From Demequina phytophila (GTDB lineage: Bacteria > Actinomycetota > Actinomycetes > Actinomycetales > Demequinaceae), in contig NZ_BBLW01000004.1 of assembly GCF_000971135.1 (NCBI RefSeq), forward strand, positions 277,922 to 341,921: 64,000 nt of DNA, written 5' to 3'. Positions 42,475 to 50,923 of the stretch are shown one piece after another. Numbering within the stretch: position 1 is the stretch's first letter; every line of letters starts with the position of its first letter. The notes beneath the pieces are model-generated. The model did no database searches and had not been told where the DNA came from. It saw only the letters and a list, made by a program, of their open reading frames with translations. A program made the translations under genes and the position numbers.

Positions 42475-43851
42475 TCAGGAGTTCGCGACGAACCGGTGGA
42501 TCCAGGGCGAGGTGCCCGCCGCGAGCCTGCTCCGGATCGTCTCGGCGCCCGTGAGGACCGACGTCGCACCCGTGGACGAGGTCGCCCTCACCCGCGTGAC
42601 CGCCGCGTCCGACCCGCCGTCGGTGCGCGCGGTGATCGCGATCGACACCACGTCGGGCAGCCCGAAGGCCGCGCTCGCCTGCGCCTGCGTCAGGGTCTGC
42701 GACCAGGCGCGCCAGGGGTTCGAGATGGTGGTCTTCAGCGACCACGGGTCGTCGACCGAGCGCAGGTAGGGCACCTCCGACGTCCAGATGTCCTCGCTGT
42801 TCTCGGTCTGGCCACCGGACGACGAGAAGTAGAACGTCTGCGCGATCGCGCCCTTGTAGCGGACCACTCGGCCGCTGGAGCCGTCGCGCGTGCGGTCGAC
42901 GGCGGCCACCCAGCGCTTGCCGTAGTACGCGCCCGTGCCCTCGCTCTCCTTGCGCCAGCCGGTGAAGTTCTGGGAGCGGGTGTCGTCGTAGAGGTGGCAG
43001 TCGCAGTCCGCCTTGATCCCGGCGTCGACGGCGCGCAGCGCGTAACCGCGCGCGACGATCGCCTGGGCACGGAGCGCCGAGGTGTGCCATGACGACGGCA
43101 TCTCGGCGATGCCGTACAGGTACTCGGAGTTGAGCCTCAGCTGGTTGACCACGGTGAGACGCTGCGGGGATCCGGCGGCCGGAACCGAGATCACGAGGCG
43201 GCCGTGACGGTAGGTGCCGTGGGTCGCCGAGACCTTCCTGCCGGCCTTGCGGAGGGAGACGGTGGTGGCGGCGGAGGAGCCCGACCGGTAGTAGCGGGTG
43301 CCCGCCCATTCGACCCTCACCCGGCCGGTCGCGACGGCGCTCTTGCCGCTCTGCCGGGTGACCTTGACGGAGGTGCCCGTGCGGGTCACGTGGAGGACCT
43401 CGCCGGCGGCGCCCGTCCACGTGGTGTGCGGGGTGCTCCTGCCGTCGACGAATCGCAGGCGCCACGGGCCGGTCGCCACCACGTCGACGGCTCCGCGGGC
43501 GTCCGATCCGGACCCGAAGATCCCGACGCGGAGGTCCTTGCCCGCGTCGACCCAGGCGACGTTGGTGCCCGTGTAGTACTTGCGCAGGATCGTGAGAGCG
43601 CCGCGACCGGCGACCGCCATCGCCTGCGCGCCGTACTGCGGCATGCCCACGCCGTGCCCGTAGCCCGCGCCCTTCACGGTGAAGGTGGCCGGGACGTCGG
43701 GCGAGGCGGTCGCGGCGGTCGCGGCTCCGGCGGGGGCGGCGGTCGCGGCGGTCGCGGGGGCGGCCGCGAGGGCGAGCACCAGCGTCGCGAGCGCCGCGAC
43801 GGTCGCCGCGACACGGCGACGGGAGGCCCGGAGGACCGTGGATGACAGCAT
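42475..43851 (-). CDS. Secreted SpoIID/LytB-domain protein
   Basis: A 458-residue exported protein: signal peptide of about 34 residues (SRRRVAATVAALATLVLALAAAPATA), then GAGYGHGVGMPQYGAQAMA near residue 60 and ILRKYYTGT, a central beta-rich segment, and the SpoIID core YLYGIAEMPSSWHTSALRAQAIVARGYAL with the Glu that cuts glycan strands as a lytic transglycosylase in SpoIID. Two close Cys (CDC) follow. It likely acts on cell-wall glycan or holds a wall-binding role. The organism type is non-endospore forming (inference), so a sporulation role is unlikely. The ATG at 43851 has GGGAGG upstream; longer frames are rejected. Confidence 0.85.
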   Translation of the reverse strand: MLSSTVLRASRRRVAATVAALATLVLALAAAPATAATAAPAGAATAATASPDVPATFTVKGAGYGHGVGMPQYGAQAMAVAGRGALTILRKYYTGTNVAWVDAGKDLRVGIFGSGSDARGAVDVVATGPWRLRFVDGRSTPHTTWTGAAGEVLHVTRTGTSVKVTRQSGKSAVATGRVRVEWAGTRYYRSGSSAATTVSLRKAGRKVSATHGTYRHGRLVISVPAAGSPQRLTVVNQLRLNSEYLYGIAEMPSSWHTSALRAQAIVARGYALRAVDAGIKADCDCHLYDDTRSQNFTGWRKESEGTGAYYGKRWVAAVDRTRDGSSGRVVRYKGAIAQTFYFSSSGGQTENSEDIWTSEVPYLRSVDDPWSLKTTISNPWRAWSQTLTQAQASAAFGLPDVVSIAITARTDGGSDAAVTRVRATSSTGATSVLTGAETIRSRLAAGTSPWIHRFVANS

Positions 43852-44016
43852 GCTGAGGGCCTCCCGCGGCCGTGGTCGGAACGTTGGCGGCGGCGACGTC
43901 CGGTGGAGGGCGCCGCACCCGCGGCCACCGTATGTCCCCGGCGCGCGGTTGTCCACGCCGTGGCGCCGCGCGACGGCGAGCGCGCACGCGCCGGACCCGA
44001 CCGATGTCGTTCCCGC

Positions 44017-44022
44017 TAATCT
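44017..44022 (+). promoter_or_regulatory. Leaderless -10 box of purU
   Basis: TAATCT, eight bases, then the ATG at 44031, with no ribosome binding site. Confidence 0.5.
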
Positions 44023-44030
44023 TGTGCGTC

Positions 44031-44882
44031 ATGACCGACGCATCGTCCTGGGTCCTGAGCCTTTCCTGCCCCGACCGGCCCGGCATCGTGCACGCCGTCT
44101 CCGGCGTGCTCGCGGACCACGACGGCAACATCACCGAGTCGCAGCAGTTCGGCGACCCCGACACGGGGCTGTTCTTCATGCGCGTCGCGTTCTCGTCGGC
44201 GGCGCCGCTCGCCGAGCTCGAGGCCGCGGTGGAAGCGCTCGCGGGGCGCTTCGAGATGACGTGGAACCTCGACGTCGCGGGCCGCCGGATGCGCACCATC
44301 GTGATGGTGTCCAAGGCCGCGCACTGCGTGAACGACCTGCTCTTCCGTGAGCGCGCCAAGACGCTGCCGGTCGACATCGTCGCCGTCGTGGGCAACCACC
44401 CGACCCTGCGCGAGCTCGCCGAGTTCTACGGCAAGCCGTTCCACCACATCCCGGTGACGGCGGACACGAAGGCGGACGCCGAGGCGGCGCTGCTCGCGCT
44501 GGTCGAGGAGCTGGACGCGGAGCTGGTGGTGCTCGCGCGCTACATGCAGATCCTCTCCCCGGAACTGTCGGACGCGCTGCGCGGGCGGATCATCAACATC
44601 CACCACTCGTTCCTGCCGTCCTTCAAGGGCGCGCGCCCGTACTTCCAGGCGCACGATCGCGGCGTCAAGCTCATCGGCGCCACCGCGCACTACGTCACGT
44701 CCGACCTCGACGAGGGCCCGATCATCGAGCAGGACGTCGAGCGCGTGGACCACACGTTCACGCCCGAGTCGCTCACCGCGATCGGCGCGGACGTCGAGCG
44801 GCGCGCGCTGGCGCGTGCGGTCCGCTGGCACGCGGAGCACCGGGTGCTGCTCGACGGCCACCGCACCATCGTCTTCAAGTAG
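44031..44882 (+). CDS. purU: Formyltetrahydrofolate deformylase PurU
   Basis: A 283-residue enzyme that releases formate and THF from 10-formyl-THF. The N-terminal ACT domain (residues 5-80: LSCPDRPGIVHAVSGVLADHDGNITESQQF) is followed by the formyltransferase-fold domain with VVGNHPTLRELAEFYGKPFHHIPV, VLARYMQILSPEL, INIHHSFLPSFKGARPYFQAHDRGVKLIGATAHYVTSDLDEGPIIEQ, which holds the catalytic Asn-His-Asp set. Codons 4-6 lie on a repeat copy (44039-44048), giving DASSW. It faces nagA. Confidence 0.93.
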   Translation: MTDASSWVLSLSCPDRPGIVHAVSGVLADHDGNITESQQFGDPDTGLFFMRVAFSSAAPLAELEAAVEALAGRFEMTWNLDVAGRRMRTIVMVSKAAHCVNDLLFRERAKTLPVDIVAVVGNHPTLRELAEFYGKPFHHIPVTADTKADAEAALLALVEELDAELVVLARYMQILSPELSDALRGRIINIHHSFLPSFKGARPYFQAHDRGVKLIGATAHYVTSDLDEGPIIEQDVERVDHTFTPESLTAIGADVERRALARAVRWHAEHRVLLDGHRTIVFK

Positions 44883-44907
44883 CCCCGGCGCCGCCGCCGA
44901 ACGCCTC

Positions 44908-44998
44908 TCCACACGGATCGGACACTCCTCCACACGTGACCCCGGATGTGAGCGGGAACATGCGCGTGTCGGACGCCTCAGGAGCCGCGCCGTGTGGA
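44908..44998. repeat. Nested dyads between purU and nagA
   Basis: TCCACACGG (44908-44916) pairs with CCGTGTGGA (44990-44998); inside, TCGGACAC (44918-44925) nearly pairs with GTGTCGGA (44966-44973), and a second TCCACACG lies at 44929. The gap is 130 bases between convergent genes and has no other hairpin. Confidence 0.65.
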
Positions 44999-45012
44999 TG
45001 GGTGCGCCGAGG

Positions 45013-45885
45013 CTACAACCCCAGCACGCGCTCCGGCACCGTGGTCGCCGCCGCGACGGCGTCCTCGCGCGGCACGCCCGCCTCGACGCACACCTCGACG
45101 GCACGGTCCATGGTGAGCGTCGAGCCCGCCAGCGTGTCCGTGCCGGCGAGCACCGCGCGCCCGTCCGCGGTCACGTCGACGTCCAGCCCCCCGAGCACGT
45201 AGCGGCCGGGGGACGATGCGGCGGCCGCCATCGCGTCCGTCACCAGGACCACGCGGCCCGGGGCGGCGCGGAACAGCATCGCGAGGTTCGCAGGGTGGAC
45301 GTGGATGCCGTCCGCGATGACCTCGATGAAGACACGGGGGTCGTCGAGCGCGGCCCCCAACGGTCCCGGCTCACGGCCCACGATGCCGCGCATCGCGTTA
45401 AATCCGTGGGTGATCAGCGTCGCGCCGCGGTCGAACGCCGCGCGCGCCTGGTCCGCGGTGCACTCGGTGTGGCCCACCGCGACCACCACGCCGTGGTCCG
45501 CCAGCAGCGCGATCGCGTCGAGCGCGCCCGGCAGCTCGGGCGCCATGGTGACCTGGCGCAGCGTCCCGTCGCAGGCCTCGAGCAGCGCGCGGACCAGGTC
45601 GGGCGTGGGGGCGGCGAGCGCCGCCGGGTCGTGGGCGCCCTTGCGCACGGGCGCGAGGAACGGACCCTCGAGGTGGATCCCGAGGAGCCCGGGCTCGACG
45701 GCCATGGCCTCGCACACCACGGCAGCCTGCGCCGCGATGACGTCGACGGGCGCGGACACGAGCGACAGCACCGCCCGCGACGTCCCATGCGCGCGGTGCG
45801 CCGCGAACGCGTCGAGGGTGCCGGAGACGGACGCGCCGTACGCGTGGCCGCCGCCGCCGTGACCGTGAAGGTCCAGGTAGGTCAT
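45013..45885 (-). CDS. nagA: N-acetylglucosamine-6-phosphate deacetylase, minimal form
   Basis: A 290-residue amidohydrolase; typical NagA has about 380. The barrel is complete with metal and substrate residues: LDLHGHGGGG at residue 4, GIHLEGPFLAP (metal Glu), VGHTECT and THGFNAM (His), and VTDAMAAA (Asp). The N-terminal strands before the HxH motif and the C-terminal strands after VPERVLGL, which together form the small beta-sandwich, are missing. No frameshifted remnant is visible beyond the stop. ATG at 45885 overlaps the nagB stop as TGATG, so the start is supported by coupling. It deacetylates GlcNAc-6-P for nagB. Confidence 0.85.
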   Translation of the reverse strand: MTYLDLHGHGGGGHAYGASVSGTLDAFAAHRAHGTSRAVLSLVSAPVDVIAAQAAVVCEAMAVEPGLLGIHLEGPFLAPVRKGAHDPAALAAPTPDLVRALLEACDGTLRQVTMAPELPGALDAIALLADHGVVVAVGHTECTADQARAAFDRGATLITHGFNAMRGIVGREPGPLGAALDDPRVFIEVIADGIHVHPANLAMLFRAAPGRVVLVTDAMAAAASSPGRYVLGGLDVDVTADGRAVLAGTDTLAGSTLTMDRAVEVCVEAGVPREDAVAAATTVPERVLGL

Positions 45886-46667
45886 CAGATGCCCTGCCAC
45901 TCCGGCTTGTGGTCCTGCGCCCACCGGTAGTAGTCGGCGAAGCGCAGCCGCGACGCCGCGGCAGGGTCGACCACCACGGTGACGCGCGGGTGGAGCTGGA
46001 TCGCGGAGCCCGGCATCGACGCGGACACGGGACCCTCGACGGCGGCGGCCAGCGCCTCCGCCTTGGACTCGCCGAACGCGAGCAGCACCAGGTGGCGGGC
46101 GCGCAGGATGGTGCCCAGGCCCTGGGTCACGCAGTGGATCGGCACCTCGTCCAACGAGGAGAAGAACCGCGCGTTGTCGAGGCGCGTGCGCTCGGTGAGG
46201 GTCTTCACGCGCGTGAGCGACCCGAAGCTCGACCCGGGCTCGTTGAAGCCCAGGTGGCCGGTGCGTCCGATCCCGAGCAGCTGCAGGTCGACGCCGCCGC
46301 CCGCCTCGATGGCGGCCTCGTAGCGCTCCCCCGCGGTCTCGATGCCGGCGGCCGAGCCGTCCGGGACGTGCACCCGCGCCGGGTCGAGCCCGAGCGGCTC
46401 GGTGACCTCGCGGTCGACCACGGCGCGGTAGCTCTCGGGGTGCCCGGCGGGCAGGCCCACGTACTCGTCGAGCGCGAACGCCTGCATGCGGGTGAAGTCG
46501 GTGCCCGCGGCGGCCTGCGCGCGCAGCGCCTCGTAGACCGGCAGCGGCGTCGAACCCGTCGCGACGCCCAGCGTGAACGTCGGGTCGGTGCGGACGGCGG
46601 CCGCGATGTGCGCCGCCACGAACGCGCCCGCGTCCGCGGGCGTCTCCAGGACGATGACCTCAGCCAC
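45885..46667 (-). CDS. nagB: Glucosamine-6-phosphate deaminase NagB
   Basis: A 260-residue isomerase/deaminase that converts GlcN-6-P to fructose-6-P and ammonia. Visible: GVATGSTPLPVYEAL phosphate loop, FALDEYVGLPAGHPESYRAVV (catalytic Asp and substrate segment), LLGIGRTGHLGFNEPGSSFGSLTRV (Asn-Glu-Pro motif) and HCVTQGLGTILRARHLVLLAFGESKAEAL. The GTG at 46667 is chosen since AGGAGG lies five bases upstream; another GTG two codons earlier overlaps that site. It overlaps the ROK kinase end by eight bases. Confidence 0.93.
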   Translation of the reverse strand: MAEVIVLETPADAGAFVAAHIAAAVRTDPTFTLGVATGSTPLPVYEALRAQAAAGTDFTRMQAFALDEYVGLPAGHPESYRAVVDREVTEPLGLDPARVHVPDGSAAGIETAGERYEAAIEAGGGVDLQLLGIGRTGHLGFNEPGSSFGSLTRVKTLTERTRLDNARFFSSLDEVPIHCVTQGLGTILRARHLVLLAFGESKAEALAAAVEGPVSASMPGSAIQLHPRVTVVVDPAAASRLRFADYYRWAQDHKPEWQGI

Positions 46668-47556
46668 GTCCACCTCCTAGCATCGCGGCGCCGACGGCGG
46701 CCACGGGGATGTCGATGTCGAGCGGGCGCATGCGCCGCGCCAGCTGCAGGGACGCGAGGAACGGGCTGGTGGCCGCCCACGCGTCCAGGATGCGGGTCGC
46801 GCCCGCGATCAGGTCCTCGCCCCACGCGGTCATGCCGCCGCCGATCACCACCTCGTCGACGTCGAGAGTGAGCACGAGCACGCGCACGCTGGACGCGAGC
46901 CCGTAGTACGCGCGCTCGCAGATCTCGCGTGCGCGCGCGTCGCCCGCGGCGGCGGCGTCGACCACGTCGCGGCCGGTCGCGCCCTCGACTCCCCACTGCA
47001 GGGCGAGGCCCGAGCCCGACGCATAGGTCTCGAGGCCGCCGGGCAGGCCGTCGGCACCGATCGGTCCGGCCGGGTCCACCGAGATGTGGCCGATCTCGCC
47101 GGCGGCGCCGCGCGCACCCCGCCACACCTTTCCGCCGAGCACCAGACCCGCGGCGAGGCCGGTCCCGAGGTTGAGGTACGCCATGGACCGGTCCGCGCCG
47201 TCGCCGGCGAGCGCCCACGCGCCCAGCGCGGCGACGTTCACGTCGTTGTCGACCACCGGACGCGCACCCCAGGCCCCGCCGAACGCGGCGGCGAGGTCGA
47301 GCACGTCGACGCCCAGGTTGACCGCGTGCGACACGACGCCGTCGACCACGGTGCCAGGCGTGCCGATCCCGACGGTCACGTCCGCGGTCGCGACCCCGGC
47401 GTCCGCGCACGCGGCCAGCGAGGCCTCGACGGCCGCGGCCACCACGGCGTCGCCGCCCCGACCCGACGGCAGGCGGCGGCGCGCCAGCACGGTGCCCGCC
47501 GCGTCGACCACCACGGCATCGGTCTTGGTTCCACCGATGTCGATTCCCAGATGCAT
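46660..47556 (-). CDS. ROK family sugar kinase (probable N-acetylglucosamine kinase)
   Basis: A 298-residue ROK protein without an HTH: MHLGIDIGGTKTDAVVVD phosphate loop, VGIGTPGTVVDG, VDNDVNVAALGAWAL (catalytic Asp in the DND pattern), LNLGTGLAAGLVLGGKVWRGARGAAGEIGHISV. The usual ROK zinc motif CxCGxxGCxE after this point is absent, replaced by GGLETYASGSGLALQ. The place between nagZ and nagB-nagA suggests it phosphorylates GlcNAc or a related sugar freed inside the cell; glucokinase is the main alternative. Confidence 0.8.
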   Translation of the reverse strand: MHLGIDIGGTKTDAVVVDAAGTVLARRRLPSGRGGDAVVAAAVEASLAACADAGVATADVTVGIGTPGTVVDGVVSHAVNLGVDVLDLAAAFGGAWGARPVVDNDVNVAALGAWALAGDGADRSMAYLNLGTGLAAGLVLGGKVWRGARGAAGEIGHISVDPAGPIGADGLPGGLETYASGSGLALQWGVEGATGRDVVDAAAAGDARAREICERAYYGLASSVRVLVLTLDVDEVVIGGGMTAWGEDLIAGATRILDAWAATSPFLASLQLARRMRPLDIDIPVAAVGAAMLGGGRG

Positions 47557-47557
47557 G

Positions 47558-48988
47558 TCAGTGTCCGATCAGCTCGAGCAGCGCCGCGCCGACCAGGCGG
47601 GACGCCCCGTACGTCGCGACGTCGGCAGCGGTGTCACCCGGCCAGCCCATGTCTACCACCACGGCGTCGCCGCGCTCGCGCACCGCGTCGATCGCGGAGA
47701 GCGCCCACGGGTGGCGGTGGTTGTCCTTGCCCACGATCACCGCGAGCGCGCCGGGCGGCACGGCGGCGGCGAACGATGCCGGGTCGCCGTCCGGTCCCAG
47801 CGTGGCCGTGGGCGTGACGCCCGCCGCGAACGGGCCCCACGGCGCGGGACCGACGGCCATGTTCGCCGCCGGCTCGAGCCTCAGCCACGCGCGGGGCCGG
47901 TCCTGAGCGACCAGGGCGAGGGCCGCATCGTCCACCGCGAAGGTGGCGCGCACCGCTGCGGCATCCACGATCTGAGGGGCGGGGGACGATGCGGCGGTCC
48001 GGCGGGCGGCATGGCTCGCCCCGAGCGCGGCGCACCGCGCGGAGGCCTCGATCACCCGGGCGGCGTCGAGCGCGCCGTCGGCGACGGCGGCCGCGATGGC
48101 CGCGGCCACCTCGCCGATCTCCTCGTCGGGGTTGACCGACCCCAGGCACAGCAGGTCCGCTCCGCCCGCGAGCGCGAGCACGGCCGCCGCGGGGATGCCG
48201 CGTCCCCCGCTCGCGCCCTGCATGTCGAGCGCATCGGTGACGATCACGCCGTCGAAGCCGAGCTCGCCGCGGAGCAGGTCCTCGAGGATGAGCCGCGAGA
48301 ACGTCGCGGGCAGCTCGGGGTCGAGCGCGGGCAGCATGATGTGCGACGTCATCACGGTCGCGGCGCCCGCGTCGATCGCGGCGACGAACGGAGGCAGGTC
48401 GCGCTCGCGCAGCGTCGCGGCGTCCGCCGTGACGGTCGGCAGCGAGTGGTGCGAGTCCTGCGCGGTGTCGCCGTGGCCAGGGAAGTGCTTGGCGCACGCC
48501 GAGACGCCGCGCGACTGCACGCCCGCGACCCACGCCGCGGAGTGGCGGGACACCAGGTCCGGGTCGGTGCCGAAGCTGCGGATCCCGATCACGGGGTTGC
48601 GCGGGTCCGCGTTGACGTCGACATCGGGCGCGAGGGTGAGGTCCACGCCCGCCTCGGCCAGCTCCGCGCCCACCCGGGCCGCGACGGCCTCGGTGACCGC
48701 GGCATCGTCCATCCGGCCCAGGACCGCGTTGCCGGGGAACGGCGAGCCGACCGCCTGGTAGAGGCGGGAGACGTCGCCGCCCTCCTCGTCGATCGAGACG
48801 ATCGCGCGGGGGTTGGCGGCGTGGATCGCGTCCGTGAGGGCGCGCAGCTGGGCGGGAGACTCGACGTTGGCCGCGAACAGGCACACGCCGCCGAGGCCGT
48901 CGCGCAGCCGCGCCTCGAGCCAGCCGGGGAGCGTGTACCCGACGAAGCCGGGCATGAGCACGGCGAGCGGGTTGATGGCGGCGCTCAT
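47558..48988 (-). CDS. nagZ: Glycoside hydrolase family 3 beta-N-acetylhexosaminidase (NagZ type)
   Basis: A 476-residue cytoplasmic enzyme (no signal peptide). The NagZ hallmark KHFPGHGDTAQDSHHSLP (catalytic His loop) lies near residue 167, SIDEEGGDVSRL near 70 and the nucleophile in GFDGVIVTDALDM near 250. A C-terminal alpha/beta domain follows (residues about 340-476). It would cut GlcNAc from imported chito-oligosaccharides or muropeptides. Its ATG overlaps the permease stop as ATGA. Three Asp-Asp-Ala or Ser-Ser peptides (FAVDDAALA, TAASSPAP, MDDAAV) coincide with repeat copies at 47924, 47983 and a near copy at 48702. Confidence 0.9.
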   Translation of the reverse strand: MSAAINPLAVLMPGFVGYTLPGWLEARLRDGLGGVCLFAANVESPAQLRALTDAIHAANPRAIVSIDEEGGDVSRLYQAVGSPFPGNAVLGRMDDAAVTEAVAARVGAELAEAGVDLTLAPDVDVNADPRNPVIGIRSFGTDPDLVSRHSAAWVAGVQSRGVSACAKHFPGHGDTAQDSHHSLPTVTADAATLRERDLPPFVAAIDAGAATVMTSHIMLPALDPELPATFSRLILEDLLRGELGFDGVIVTDALDMQGASGGRGIPAAAVLALAGGADLLCLGSVNPDEEIGEVAAAIAAAVADGALDAARVIEASARCAALGASHAARRTAASSPAPQIVDAAAVRATFAVDDAALALVAQDRPRAWLRLEPAANMAVGPAPWGPFAAGVTPTATLGPDGDPASFAAAVPPGALAVIVGKDNHRHPWALSAIDAVRERGDAVVVDMGWPGDTAADVATYGASRLVGAALLELIGH

Positions 48989-49857
48989 CCCTTGACCGCG
49001 CCGCCCACGAGGCCCTGCGTCATGCGCTGCTGCACGATGAGGAAGAAGACGATGACGGGCACGGCGACGAGGGTCGAGCCGGCCATGACCTGACCCCACT
49101 CGAGCATCCCGAGGCTCGACGGCTGGGCGAAGTTGCGCAGCCACAGCGGGAGGGTCTCCTGCTGCTCGGAGGTGAGGATGATCGAGGCGAGGGCGAACTC
49201 GTTCCACACCTGGAGGAACGCGAACACGCCGGACGCGACCAGGCCGGGGGCGAGCAGCGGGAACGTCACCCGCATGAAGGCGCCGAACCGGGAGCAGCCG
49301 TCGATCATGGCCGCCTCCTCGAGGTCCGCGGGGACGCCCGCGACGAACCCGCGCAGCATCCACATGGTGAACGGCACCACCATCGCGACGTAGATGATCG
49401 AGACACCGGCGAGGGTGTTGAGCAGGCCCAGCCCGGAGATCATCTGGTACTGCGCGATGAACATGGCCTCCGCGGGGAGCATCTGCACCAGGATGATCGC
49501 GAGGACGAGCGCCTTGCGGCCGCGGAAGCGGAAGCGCGAGATGGCGAGCGCGCCGAGGAACGCGAACACGATGCAGATGACGAGCGCGACGCCGGTGACG
49601 CCGAGCGACATGAGCAGCGCGTCCGTGAAGCCCGTCGAGCTCTTGAGCACGTTCTTGTAGTTGGCGAGCGTGCCGCCGAACGGGACCCAGGTGGGCGTGA
49701 GCGCGGTGATGGTGGTGACGGACAGGAACGACGAGTTCACCATCCAGTACACGGGGAAGGCCCAGGCGACGGCGAGGACGAGCGCCACGGCCGCGCCGAT
49801 GTGGCGCATCGGGGAACGCCGCGGCGTGCGGCGGGCGGTCAGCGAGGTGGTGGTCAC
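48985..49857 (-). CDS. Carbohydrate ABC transporter permease (MalG type)
   Basis: A 290-residue permease with six helices: VALVLAVAWAFPVYWMVNSSF at the start, and the EAA loop EEAAMIDGCSRFGAFMRVTFPLLAPGL near residue 195. This is CUT1-type, for oligosaccharides. GTG start at 49857 overlaps the MalF-like stop (GTGA). No ATPase gene lies in the locus; CUT1 systems of actinobacteria often share one MsiK-type ATPase encoded elsewhere. Confidence 0.9.
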   Translation of the reverse strand: MTTTSLTARRTPRRSPMRHIGAAVALVLAVAWAFPVYWMVNSSFLSVTTITALTPTWVPFGGTLANYKNVLKSSTGFTDALLMSLGVTGVALVICIVFAFLGALAISRFRFRGRKALVLAIILVQMLPAEAMFIAQYQMISGLGLLNTLAGVSIIYVAMVVPFTMWMLRGFVAGVPADLEEAAMIDGCSRFGAFMRVTFPLLAPGLVASGVFAFLQVWNEFALASIILTSEQQETLPLWLRNFAQPSSLGMLEWGQVMAGSTLVAVPVIVFFLIVQQRMTQGLVGGAVKG

Positions 49858-50807
49858 TGGGCGTCCTCCTTGAGGAGCTCGCGCACGTAGAACCAGCTGA
49901 GCGCGATGGTGAAGAGCATGACGAGCATCGCGGCCGCGGCGGCGACGCCGAAGTGGCCCTGGCCGATGCCCAGGCCGTAGATGTAGGTGCCGAGCAGGTC
50001 GTACTGGGTGCCGGCGGCGCCGAAGCCCTGGAGGAGCTCGATCTGCGCGTAGACGCGCAGGTCCCAGATCATCTGGAGCAGGAGCAGGATCACGAGGATG
50101 GGTCGCAGGATCGGCAGGGTGATGCGGCGCAGCATCTGGAAGCCGCCTGCACCGTCGAGCTGGGCGGCCTCGACCACGTCGTCGGAGACCTGCGTGAGGC
50201 CGGCGTACACGGACAGCGCCACGAAGGGCACCGATGCCCACGTGATGATGACCGAGGCGACGGCGAAGAAGCTGAGGGGGTTCTCGAGCCAGTCGTGGCC
50301 GACGAGGTCGACTCCGGGGAGCAGGCTGAGCAGGTAGTTGAGCACGCCGTTGCGGTCGTCGATCAGCCAGTTCCACACGGTCATCTGGGCGACGATCGGC
50401 ATGGCCCAGGCGAGCAGCATCGCGACCTGGAGGGTGATGCGCGCCCAGCCCGCGATGTGCTTCATCAGCAGCGCGAGGGCGATGCCCAGGATCATGGTGG
50501 CGCCCGCGGTCACGGCCATGAAGACCACGGACTTCGCGAGGATCCCCCAGAACTCGGAACCGGTGAGGAGCTCGATGTAGTTGTCGAGACCCACGAACTC
50601 GGGGGCCTGCCCGAACTGCTGGGCGAGCCCGTACTCGCGGAACGAGTTCCAGACCTGCCAGATGAGCGGGTAGCCCATGCCGGCGAGCAGGGCGAGGATC
50701 GCCGGGGTGGCGAGGATGTACGGCAGCGGGGACCGGCGGCGCTTGGGGCGTGCGGCGGGCGCAGCAGGGGCTTCTGTCATGCCCGGCGCCGGCGCGGTGG
50801 TGGTCAT
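49854..50807 (-). CDS. Carbohydrate ABC transporter permease (MalF type)
   Basis: A 317-residue permease: a Pro/Ala-rich N-terminal tail, then LPYILATPAILALLAGMGYPL, further helices, and the EAA loop VVEAAQLDGAGGFQMLRRITLPILRP near residue 225. Pairs with the MalG-like protein. The ATG at 50807 has GAGAGG seven bases upstream, preferred over an earlier in-frame start. Confidence 0.9.
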   Translation of the reverse strand: MTTTAPAPGMTEAPAAPAARPKRRRSPLPYILATPAILALLAGMGYPLIWQVWNSFREYGLAQQFGQAPEFVGLDNYIELLTGSEFWGILAKSVVFMAVTAGATMILGIALALLMKHIAGWARITLQVAMLLAWAMPIVAQMTVWNWLIDDRNGVLNYLLSLLPGVDLVGHDWLENPLSFFAVASVIITWASVPFVALSVYAGLTQVSDDVVEAAQLDGAGGFQMLRRITLPILRPILVILLLLQMIWDLRVYAQIELLQGFGAAGTQYDLLGTYIYGLGIGQGHFGVAAAAAMLVMLFTIALSWFYVRELLKEDAQ

Positions 50808-50849
50808 GGGTGTACCTCTCGGTGGTGCTTCGACAAGTCCCTGGGACAG

Positions 50850-50886
50850 CATGGGCCCGGGTGCCACGGGGACACCCGGGCCCATG
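50850..50886. terminator. Perfect 14-bp hairpin after the binding protein gene
   Basis: CATGGGCCCGGGTG and CACCCGGGCCCATG flank a 9-base loop. As in the other ABC operon here, the hairpin sits between the binding protein gene and the first transporter gene, so it likely raises the relative yield of binding protein. Confidence 0.8.
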
Positions 50887-50923
50887 CGCGAGCGGCAGGG
50901 AGGCTACCGCTCCAGGGGGTGGA

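Noticed and set aside
42475..43851. A sign of endospore formation
   Set aside because: SpoIID/LytB domains are common in non-sporulating actinobacteria and no other sporulation gene is here.
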